This document shows positions 57,547 to 64,000 of a stretch of 64,000 bases of DNA, piece after piece. Each line of letters starts with the position of its first letter. Position 1 is the stretch's first letter. The notes under the pieces were generated by a model that was not told the origin of the DNA, did no database searches, and saw only the letters and a program-made list of their open reading frames with translations. The stretch comes from JACCXJ01 sp050740695. GTDB taxonomy: Bacteria; Pseudomonadota; Gammaproteobacteria; JACCXJ01. Where the stretch lies: positions 5,658 to 69,657 of the forward strand of contig JBOIDR010000007.1 in NCBI GenBank assembly GCA_050740695.1, written 5' to 3'. A program made the position numbers and the translations under genes.

Positions 57547-58887
57547 ATGGGCATAGAAGAGAGTGAGGGCACGGTCACGGCCGGACCCGGCGAACCGAGC
57601 CGTTGTGATGTCGCCGTCGTCGGCGGGGGGCCGGCGGGCTCGACCGTCTCGGCCTTGCTCGCGGAGAGGGGTTGGCATGTCGAGCTCCTGGAGAAGGACC
57701 ACCACCCGCGCTTCCACATAGGGGAATCGCTCCTGCCGCACAGCATGCCCATGCTGGAACGCCTGGGCGTCCTCGACGCCGTCGAGGGCATCGGGATCCG
57801 CAAGTACGGTGCGGAGCTCTTGTCCCCCGAGGACGGCCGCACGCGCACCGTGTACTTCGCCAATGCGGTGGGGGAATCGCGGCCCTACGCCTATCAGGTC
57901 AAACGCGCCGAGTTCGACGAGATCCTGTTCCGCAACGCCGCCGCCAAGGGCGCCCGGGTCCACGAGGGGGTGCGCGTCAAACGGGTGGATTTCCGACCGA
58001 GCCAGCCATCGCTGGTGCATGCGGAGGACGGAACCGGGCGGGCCAGCGTATGGCAAGCGCGCTTCGTCATCGATGCCACCGGGCGCGATACTTTCCTCTC
58101 CACCCAGCTCGGCGGAAAGAAACCCAACCACGAGCACAAGAGCGCCGCGGTCTTCAGCCACTTCGCTTGTGTCGCACGACGGTCGGGCCTGGACGAGGGC
58201 AACATCAGCGTGGCCTGGTTCGAGCATGGCTGGTTCTGGATGATCCCCTTCAAGGACGGCACCATGAGCGTCGGCGCGGTGTGCTGGCCGTATTATCTGA
58301 AGGCCCGCAAGACCGGCCTCGATGCGTTCCTGTGGGACACCATCCGCCTGTGCCCACCCATCGCGGAGCGCATGCGCGAGGCCCGATCGCTCATGCCGGC
58401 CCAGACGGCGGGCAACTACTCCTACCGGCGCATGACCATGAGCGGGGCCGGCCATCTGTTCGTCGGCGATGCCTTCGCCTTCGTGGACCCGGTGTTCTCG
58501 AGCGGCGTACACCTGGCGCTCAACAGCGGCACGCTAGGCGCCGAGGTCGTGGATGCCCATCTTCGTGGCAGCCCGGCCTATCCCGCCCTCCTGCGGGATT
58601 TCGAGCGCACCGTCCGCCGCGGGGTCAAGACCTTTTCCTGGTTCATCTACCGCTTCACCCAACCGGCCTTTCGGGACCTGTTCCTGATCGAGGGCAGCCG
58701 GTTCGGCATCGAGCAGGCGGTCCTCGCGCTGCTCGCGGGCAACGCCTTCGGCCAGGCACCGGGGCGCGTCCCGGTGCTCATCTTCAAGCTCTGCTACTAC
58801 CTCACGGCGCTGTTCAAGATAAGAGGAAATTGGTCCGCGTACCGGCGCCGGCGGCATCGATCGGATCTGCGCGCCGTCGGGACGTGA
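57547..58887 (+). CDS. Flavin-dependent halogenase-like FAD oxidoreductase
   Basis: Encodes 446 residues. The FAD-binding site is VVGGGPAGSTVSALLAERG (GGGPAG at 26-31). HIGESLLPHSMPMLERLG is a hallmark of the tryptophan-halogenase-like family. The WxWxIP halogenase motif is present as WFWMIP at residues 229-234. GHLFVGDAFAFVDPVFSSG is the second flavin motif. Such enzymes halogenate aromatic substrates, and similar genes without proven halogenation sit in aryl-polyene and xanthomonadin clusters. It is followed directly by a chorismatase gene. Confidence 0.88.
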   Translation: MGIEESEGTVTAGPGEPSRCDVAVVGGGPAGSTVSALLAERGWHVELLEKDHHPRFHIGESLLPHSMPMLERLGVLDAVEGIGIRKYGAELLSPEDGRTRTVYFANAVGESRPYAYQVKRAEFDEILFRNAAAKGARVHEGVRVKRVDFRPSQPSLVHAEDGTGRASVWQARFVIDATGRDTFLSTQLGGKKPNHEHKSAAVFSHFACVARRSGLDEGNISVAWFEHGWFWMIPFKDGTMSVGAVCWPYYLKARKTGLDAFLWDTIRLCPPIAERMREARSLMPAQTAGNYSYRRMTMSGAGHLFVGDAFAFVDPVFSSGVHLALNSGTLGAEVVDAHLRGSPAYPALLRDFERTVRRGVKTFSWFIYRFTQPAFRDLFLIEGSRFGIEQAVLALLAGNAFGQAPGRVPVLIFKLCYYLTALFKIRGNWSAYRRRRHRSDLRAVGT

Positions 58888-58907
58888 AGCGATCCCGCGG
58901 GGACCGC

Positions 58908-60029
58908 ATGCCGGCCGCCGGGGTCCATGACGATGCACGGATCGGGCGGGAAGGGTCGTGCTGGGCCCCGTCGCTCGCGATCGTCCTCGGCGATGGGGAT
59001 CCACCCGCTCCCGCGAGCGGCAAGGTGCTCGCGGAGATCCGCTACGGTGCGAGCAACGGGCGCAACGCAGCGGCCTCGCACCCGCTCATCGAGCTCGACC
59101 TTCCCCTGCTCGCCGGATCACTGGTAACGGAGCGCTGGACTACGAGCGCTCCGGTGACCTACCTTCACAAGACCTCCCTCGACACGGGCGGCCACACAGG
59201 CGGGATGCGGCTGGCAATGAACGGCGATGTCCTGTTCGGTCATCTCCCCGCGATCGAATCGCCGGGAGATCCCCTGGACGGGCTGGTTTATCGGAGCTAC
59301 CAGGCCATCCTGGGCGAGACCCGGGCGCTCGGCTATCCGCACCTCTTGCGGGTGTGGAATTACTTTCCCGGCATCAACCGGGCAGAGGCCGGTCTGGAGC
59401 GCTATCAGCAGTTCTGTCTGGGCCGCTACCGGGCCTTCGCCGAACTGTCATCGGACTTGCGGCGATCGGACTTCCGTCGCCACCTCCCGGCGGCCACCGC
59501 CATCGGCACGCGCTCCGGTCCTCTGCAGATCTATTTCCTGGCCGGCAAGGCCCGCGGACTGCACCTCGAGAACCCGCGCCAGGTGAGCGCCTACAAATAT
59601 CCGCCCCTCTATGGCCCACGCAGCCCATCCTTCGCGCGCGCCACCTTGTACGACGCGGGGCACGAGCAACACCTGTTCATCGCGGGGACATCCAGCATCG
59701 TTGGGCACGCCAGCCAGCACCCCGGCAACCCCTACCGCCAGGCCGTCGAGATCCTGCGCAACATCGAAACCGTGATCGCCACCGCCCGCTCGCTCCGCGA
59801 CGGCGCGGGCCGTCCTATCGGTCTCACGGCCCAGGAGACGCAGGCCCTGCTCAAGGTCTATGTCCGCCACGCCGAGGATTTTTCCCTCGTGCAAACGGCC
59901 TTCGACGAACACCTGAGGTTTCCGGCCCGCTGCCTCTACCTAGGCGGCGCCATCTGCCGCGCCAACCTCTTAGTCGAGGCCGAGGCCGTGATCGGGGACG
60001 GAGAAGCTCGCGAGCCTCCTCCCGCCTGA
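58908..60029 (+). CDS. Chorismatase of the XanB2/FkbO/Hyg5 type
   Basis: Encodes 373 residues from the ATG at 58908. A GTG at 58884 overlapping the upstream stop would add eight. Family marks are RYGASNGRNAAAS, the YRSYQAILGETRALGYPHLLR segment, IAGTSSIVGHASQHPGNP and the C-terminal LYLGGAICRANLLVEAEAV. These enzymes cleave chorismate to hydroxybenzoate or dihydroxycyclohexadiene products; XanB2 makes 3- and 4-hydroxybenzoate for xanthomonadin and ubiquinone. Which product is made here cannot be read from the sequence. Pairing with the halogenase-like gene is informative. Confidence 0.85.
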   Translation: MPAAGVHDDARIGREGSCWAPSLAIVLGDGDPPAPASGKVLAEIRYGASNGRNAAASHPLIELDLPLLAGSLVTERWTTSAPVTYLHKTSLDTGGHTGGMRLAMNGDVLFGHLPAIESPGDPLDGLVYRSYQAILGETRALGYPHLLRVWNYFPGINRAEAGLERYQQFCLGRYRAFAELSSDLRRSDFRRHLPAATAIGTRSGPLQIYFLAGKARGLHLENPRQVSAYKYPPLYGPRSPSFARATLYDAGHEQHLFIAGTSSIVGHASQHPGNPYRQAVEILRNIETVIATARSLRDGAGRPIGLTAQETQALLKVYVRHAEDFSLVQTAFDEHLRFPARCLYLGGAICRANLLVEAEAVIGDGEAREPPPA

Positions 60030-60120
60030 AGTTAAGAAACCGCCTTTTTCGACGACGTAGACGCAGCCGTGCGGCTGGATCCGCACTACCGGTATATCAC
60101 CCATTCCTGAAGGAACCGTC

Positions 60121-61749
60121 ATGAACAGCAACGCCGCCGAGCTCACCACGATAGTCGATTACGCCGTCCTCGACACCCGTCTGGATGGCCGCCGCGAGGA
60201 GGTCCCGGCCCCGATCCGCCTCACCAAGCACTATTCGCTGCGCGGCGAGGTCGGCGCCGGGGGTGTCGGGCGCGTGCTCCTCGGCTTCGACGAACGCATC
60301 GGCCGCGAGGTCGCCATCAAGGAGATGCACGCGGACCCCGAGTTGATGGACCCACGCGTCTACGCGCGCTTCGTCCGCGAGGCCCAGATCACGGGCCGCC
60401 TGGAGCATCCCGGCATCGTTCCCGTCTACGATCTGGGGGCCACCTCCAAAGGGTCCCCATACTATGTGATGCGCCTGGTACGCGGCGACACTCTGTCCAA
60501 GGCCCTGGCGGCCTGCATCGCCGGCCGTCCCGAGGCCGGGCTGGCCAAACGACTGCAGCTCGTCGGCACCTTCATCGATATCTGCGAAGCCGTGGCCTAC
60601 GCCCATTCCAGGGGCGTGGTCCACCGCGATCTCAAGCCCGGCAACGTCGTCTTGGGGGCCTTCGGTGAAACCATCCTCCTCGATTGGGGGCTCGCCAAGA
60701 TCGCGGCCGAGGCCGATACGGCGGCCGCCGGCACCGTGCACCTCGCCGACGAGAGGCCCGCCGATCTGACCCGCCAAGGCGCCATCATGGGCACGCCCGC
60801 CTACATGGCACCCGAGCAGCTCGATCCCAGATTCGGGGACATCGATCCGCGTACGGATGTCTTCGCACTCGGCTGTATCCTTTACCAGATCTTGGTCGGT
60901 CACGCGCCGCTCGCCGGCGACGTCTGCACCATTCTGGGGGCGCTCGGCTCGCCCGAGCCCATGCCCTCCGCCCGCGAGGCGCCGGCGCCGGTGCCGCCCG
61001 AACTCGTCGCCATCTGCGACAAGGCCATGAGGAAAGACCAAGCCTTGCGATATCGGGATGCCGGCGAGCTGGCCGCCGAGCTGCGCGCCTATCGCGACGG
61101 AAGGCTGGTCAGCACCTATGCCTATTCGCGCGCCGAGCCCCTGCGCCGCTCGTTCGCCCGCAACAAGACGGCGGTCATCGCCGGCGCCGTCGCCATCGTC
61201 GCTGTCCTCATCGGCGCCGGCCTCGCCGTCGATTTCGGCCGTGACGCGCACCTAGCCCGGCGCGCTGCCGAAGCGGCCGAGCGTTCGGCAGGGGCCGCCC
61301 ATGCGCGCGCCCACTCGGCGCTCGACAACATCACGCGTATCGCCGACCAAAACCTGCTGCAAGCCGGTACCCTAGCCAGGACACTGACCGCGGCGCTGGC
61401 CAAGAGTCCCTCCGGGACCGGGCTGTCGCCGCGATTCTTCGCGGACCTGCTGCCTCGGGACAGCGATGCCGTGGCGCGCGCCGTTTGGATCATCGACAGC
61501 GAAGGCCGGCTCGTCCACGGTCCCGACGCCGGCGAAATCGGCCGCAACTTCTTCCGTGACGAGCGCTACACGGCGGTCCCGACGCTCCACCAACTGGCCA
61601 AGGAGGTCCGGGACCAAGACGCCGGCATCGGCTTCTACGAATACCCCACGACCAACGGCGACGTCTCCTACCATATCGCGACCTGGCAGGAGGCCGAGAT
61701 CGAAAACGGCCGTCCGTGGAAGGTCGCGGTGGTCGAGGTCTGGAAGTAG
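60121..61749 (+). CDS. Membrane-anchored Hanks-type serine/threonine protein kinase
   Basis: Encodes 542 residues. Kinase domain about residues 38-325: P-loop GEVGAGGVGRV, Lys67, catalytic HRDLKPGN (Asp170), metal loop DWG (188-190) in place of DFG, and APE (230-232). One membrane helix follows at about 351-371, then a roughly 170-residue outer domain with a Cache-like look (WIIDSEGRLVHGPDAGEIGRNFF, AGIGFYEYPTTNGDVSYH). It probably senses a periplasmic ligand. No phosphatase or obvious substrate gene is adjacent. Confidence 0.9.
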   Translation: MNSNAAELTTIVDYAVLDTRLDGRREEVPAPIRLTKHYSLRGEVGAGGVGRVLLGFDERIGREVAIKEMHADPELMDPRVYARFVREAQITGRLEHPGIVPVYDLGATSKGSPYYVMRLVRGDTLSKALAACIAGRPEAGLAKRLQLVGTFIDICEAVAYAHSRGVVHRDLKPGNVVLGAFGETILLDWGLAKIAAEADTAAAGTVHLADERPADLTRQGAIMGTPAYMAPEQLDPRFGDIDPRTDVFALGCILYQILVGHAPLAGDVCTILGALGSPEPMPSAREAPAPVPPELVAICDKAMRKDQALRYRDAGELAAELRAYRDGRLVSTYAYSRAEPLRRSFARNKTAVIAGAVAIVAVLIGAGLAVDFGRDAHLARRAAEAAERSAGAAHARAHSALDNITRIADQNLLQAGTLARTLTAALAKSPSGTGLSPRFFADLLPRDSDAVARAVWIIDSEGRLVHGPDAGEIGRNFFRDERYTAVPTLHQLAKEVRDQDAGIGFYEYPTTNGDVSYHIATWQEAEIENGRPWKVAVVEVWK

Positions 61750-61801
61750 AGCCTCGCCCCTTCCAGAAACCACTACCGTGGATTGAGCGACCTGGCTTCG
61801 G

Positions 61802-61960
61802 CTAGATCCGGCCCGAGAGCAGCATGATGAGCACGACGAGCAGCACCACGCCCAATAAACCGCTCGGGCCGTAGCCCCATGTGCTGCTGTGCGGCCAAGT
61901 GGGGACCGCGCCGATCAGAAGCACAATTAACACGATTAGCAGTATAGTTCCTAATGACAT
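61802..61960 (-). CDS. DUF3309 small membrane protein
   Basis: Encodes 52 residues from MSLGTILLIVLIVLLIGAVP. Two hydrophobic helices flank WPHSSTWGYGPSG, the conserved middle of DUF3309. Members are small inner-membrane proteins often found near stress genes. An in-frame upstream extension is not supported. It is the last of four short leftward genes here. Confidence 0.85.
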   Translation of the reverse strand: MSLGTILLIVLIVLLIGAVPTWPHSSTWGYGPSGLLGVVLLVVLIMLLSGRI

Positions 61961-62034
61961 CGCCTTATTTTCTCCGAGCTCAATGTCCCGGAATGGGCGT
62001 CCGATGACCAGTAATGCAAGTCTCCTATCAGTTG

Positions 62035-62115
62035 TCAATTGCATCCCCGCAGGAGGAAGATCACGAGCAGGATTGGAATTGGTACACCCACGAGCCACAA
62101 GAGAAGGTAACCCAT
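62035..62115 (-). CDS. Very small hydrophobic membrane protein
   Basis: Encodes 26 residues, MGYLLLWLVGVPIPILLVIF followed by LLRGCN, a single membrane helix. An AGGAAGG box lies upstream. A longer in-frame version from 62205 (MIMRDKTGTEYRHVSRVLHK) would add about 30 charged residues and overlaps a hairpin (GAGTGCTT / AAGCACTC); which start is used is open. Proteins of this kind occur in many proteobacteria beside DUF3309 and CsbD genes. Confidence 0.6.
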   Translation of the reverse strand: MGYLLLWLVGVPIPILLVIFLLRGCN

Positions 62116-62213
62116 CTTCCCTTCCTGCATTTTCATCGTCGTGGAGTGCTTGTGAAGCACTCGGCTCACGTGCCGATATTCGGTGCCTGTCTTGTCTCTC
62201 ATAATCATCTCCT

Positions 62214-62357
62214 CTAAGAGGAAACCTTCTTCATCTCCGTGCCGCAACAACAGCGCGGAGGCTCCTTGCCGCCACCACCCGGTTTCGGGCCTTGTGTCAC
62301 CTTCATTTCACAGCCGCAACCGGGATTCATGCACCGATACGTATTGCCTGTCTCCAT
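62214..62357 (-). CDS. Cys-rich small protein, metallothionein-like
   Basis: Encodes 47 residues: METGNTYRCMNPGCGCEMKV, then a Gly/Pro-rich middle, then EPPRCCCGTEMKKVSS. Six cysteines are grouped C-x4-C-x-C and CCC, suited to binding a metal ion. The ATG at 62357 follows a GGAGG box at good spacing, which supports translation. It is similar in style to small metallothionein-like proteins of gammaproteobacteria. It is too short for most gene callers. Confidence 0.75.
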   Translation of the reverse strand: METGNTYRCMNPGCGCEMKVTQGPKPGGGGKEPPRCCCGTEMKKVSS

Positions 62358-62477
62358 CGTTACCCTCCAGATCCTCACTGCTCGGCGCTGCTCAATGGCC
62401 GTGCCGTGCTTTGTATGCCAGCATCAACGGTCTCGCTGGGCAGCTTCGATTATCCTTCCCCGATTATCCTTCCGTAG

Positions 62478-62675
62478 TTACAGCCGTCGTATCCAGCCGT
62501 CAGCCTCTTCCTCGGCCTTTTCCTTCGTATAACCGTACTTGGCCTGCAAGCGGCCAACGAGCTCCTCGCGCTTACCATCGATAATGTCGAGCTCGTCATC
62601 AGTAAGATCGCCCCACATCTGCTGGGCTTTGCCTTTTACTTGCTTCCAACTACCCTTGACTTGATCCCAGTTCAT
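62478..62675 (-). CDS. CsbD-family stress response protein
   Basis: Encodes 65 residues beginning MNWDQVKGSWKQVKGKAQQM, the CsbD signature, with WGDLTDDELDIIDGKREEL next. CsbD-like proteins are among the most strongly stress-induced small proteins of proteobacteria; their function is unknown. It lies at the head of the leftward microprotein group, and its ATG is preceded by GGAGGAA. Confidence 0.93.
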   Translation of the reverse strand: MNWDQVKGSWKQVKGKAQQMWGDLTDDELDIIDGKREELVGRLQAKYGYTKEKAEEEADGWIRRL

Positions 62676-62941
62676 CGTTCATTCCTCCTATTCTTTCGGA
62701 AAAAAGTATCGTCGGGCCGCGCATGTCTCTGACTGCGGGCACCCCAGGGGGGGCAAGCTGCGTGCCGGGACCGCCTCAGAAACTTATTGCGTTTTATTTT
62801 AACAAGTTAGGCTCAGGCGTCAGCAAACTGCCGGATACGCCGACCAAGGGTATCGGTAGAATCTTCTAGGTCACCATGTAAGTTTAGCCCCTTAGGCAGA
62901 AGATCTCGAAAAGCCCATGCAACTCGAATCTACGGGAAATC

Positions 62942-63475
62942 TTGGCTCCTATAGAACGGCGTTTGGACGGGTCAGGCGAGTGCACCTTTGTAAAAATTCC
63001 GGCTCGCTTTGTGGCAGGCCGAAGGGAGTCGGCACTGGAAGTAGAGGGGCATCCTCGGGCCGATCGCCGGTCGATGTGCTCCGGGGGCGAGCGGAGCAGG
63101 CCGGGTTACGATCGGTTTGCGGCCCGGCGCTTCGGGCTCGTCCCGCTTTGGGGGATGAAGGGCCCGGGTCTATGCGCCGCGCCGGGTGAGTAGTTCGGGT
63201 CGGGCCTGCGGGACACCGGTGTAGGAGATGCCGTGGGCGGACGGCAAATATTCCGGGTGACCCAGGCCTACGCGTGGTTGGCGAGCTGGGCGAAGCGGCT
63301 GTCCTGGAAGGAGGTAGCGGTCTTCTCAGCAGCTGGCAGGTGGTCTTCGTTGCGGTCGAGATGGCGGTGGCCCAGGGCCGAGAGCACGGTCGGGGATCGA
63401 GTCTCCTGTATCGACGAGTCGCCTGGGGGCGGGGCTATCGGTAGCTGACGGTGGTTAGCGTTATGCCTCTTCGGT
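62942..63475 (+). mobile_element. ISL3-like transposase remnant (5' part, frameshifted)
   Basis: Segments in different frames line up with the start of ISL3-type transposases: EVEGHPRADRRSMCSGGERS with RPGYDRFAARRFGLVPLWG (the N-terminal zinc-finger region), then MPWADGK, then RVTQAYAWLASWAKRLSWKEVA, then EMAVAQGREH and VAWGRGYR followed by LTVV. The remainder and the terminal repeats are missing. Several frameshifts and stops show that it is dead. It ends against the leftward fragment at 63461. Confidence 0.6.
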
Positions 63476-63520
63476 CAGCGCCTTCACTTCGGCAATCGCG
63501 CGTTCAAGCAATTCGCTCAT
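63461..63520 (-). pseudogene. Truncated small gene next to the ISL3 remnant
   Basis: A good ribosome binding site (GAGGGTAAT) precedes MSELLERAIAEVKALTEEA, which resembles the start of small antitoxin-like proteins, and then a stop where the ISL3 remnant begins. Only 19 codons remain. It lies 20 bp downstream of the aldolase fragment, on the same strand. Confidence 0.45.
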
Positions 63521-63540
63521 ATTACCCTCGTCACGCGGAC

Positions 63541-63868
63541 TCACGCCGCGAGTTGCTCCATCTCCGGCTTGTACTGTCCGAGGCTCGCGAGGCCGTTGCA
63601 CTTGGACCGGTGATAGAGGGCCTTCTGGGCTGTGACGACGTTGGCCGCTTTGCCTGACCACGTCTTGAGCGCGGGGTCCTGCAAGGCCCGCCCGTAGGAG
63701 AAGCTGAGCGGCCAGGGAAGCGCGCCCATTCCGTTCATGGCGTTCAGGTGCGCGGTGGCGGGCTCGGCCTTCTGGCCGCCCGACAGGAACACGATGCCCG
63801 CGACGGCGGCGGGTACGCTATTCCGCAGGCAGCGCACGGTCTCTTCGGCCACCTCGGCCACGCCGTTC
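63541..63868 (-). pseudogene. Class I fructose-bisphosphate aldolase, C-terminal fragment
   Basis: About 108 residues of the C-terminal part are present: EVAEETVRCLRNSVPAAV, GIVFLSGGQ, NAMNGMGALPWPLSFSYGRA, ALQDPALKTW and KCNGLASLGQYKPEME, all typical of class I aldolase. Homology stops at about position 63868, and the next 130 bp to the window edge carry no aldolase sequence in any frame. The catalytic Schiff-base lysine lies in the missing part, so the fragment is inactive. Confidence 0.75.
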
Positions 63869-64000
63869 TGCACCGGGTGTTGACGGGGTTGTAAAAGCGC
63901 GTGATTTTGGTGGTAAGTGCGGGTGCGATCGGTTGGGTCGAGGGCGCGATGTCAGAGCGGCGGCGATGTGAGAGGCACGTGGGTCGCTGCCGAAGAGGAT
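63869..64000. other. Window edge, no recognisable gene
   Basis: These 132 bases do not continue the aldolase gene on the reverse strand in any frame. Nothing else was recognised. The junction at about 63868 is probably a recombination or insertion breakpoint. Confidence 0.45.

Noticed and set aside
57672..58907. A long in-frame extension upstream of the chorismatase start
   Set aside because: It overlaps the whole halogenase-like gene in another frame and has the Arg/Gly-rich composition of a shadow frame.

Overview
The window comes from a GC-rich gammaproteobacterium, probably a free-living environmental one. The evidence is the gene order: tRNA-Tyr, tRNA-Gly, tRNA-Thr, tuf, tRNA-Trp, secE, nusG, rplKAJL, rpoBC, rpsLG, fusA, tuf, then S10 and spc operons, with dprA-lysM next to def-fmt-rsmB and fis-purHD elsewhere. 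Assignment below class level is not attempted. There is no rRNA, CRISPR array, prophage or complete insertion sequence.

Positions 1 to 31.5 kb are read leftward and hold the transcription and translation superoperon: four tRNAs, two almost identical tuf copies, secE, nusG, RNA polymerase beta and beta-prime, and the str, S10 and spc ribosomal protein genes up to the first ten codons of rpsK. It is intact in coding terms, but several intergenic spaces have been invaded: a 143-bp inverted-repeat element between rplR and rplF, another between rplL and rplJ, and GC-rich palindromes at several places. Between rpoC and rpsL is a 1.6-kb insert. It carries a broken two-helix membrane protein gene and a toxin-antitoxin pair whose antitoxin is internally deleted, and it is flanked by two copies of the 3' end of rpoC.

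Positions 31.5 to 40.6 kb hold housekeeping genes: tsaC, purE, topA, dprA and a LysM protein read leftward, then def, fmt and rsmB read rightward. Positions 40.9 to 44.6 kb form a low-quality accessory block with an FkbM-type methyltransferase, a decayed TPR protein, two unrecognised small genes and a decayed DNA-binding protein gene. Positions 44.7 to 48.9 kb return to core genes (zinc-ribbon protein, fis, purH, purD).

Positions 49 to 52.7 kb look like a nitrogen-acquisition unit: a strong sigma-54 type promoter, an outer-membrane porin, glnK and amtB, closed by a strong terminator. Positions 52.7 to 56.6 kb mix a cNMP-binding/rhodanese fusion gene and aroE with three recently broken genes (CDGSH protein, GNAT acetyltransferase, cupin).

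Positions 57.5 to 60 kb hold a flavin-dependent halogenase-like gene overlapping or abutting a chorismatase (XanB2/FkbO/Hyg5) gene, a combination that suggests an aromatic, possibly halogenated or aryl-polyene-type metabolite or a hydroxybenzoate supply. A membrane Ser/Thr kinase follows, then a leftward set of stress-type microproteins (DUF3309, a tiny hydrophobic protein, a Cys-rich protein, CsbD). The right edge holds an ISL3-like transposase remnant and a truncated class I fructose-bisphosphate aldolase gene.

All identifications were made by reading the sequence and recalling family motifs; no database search was run.
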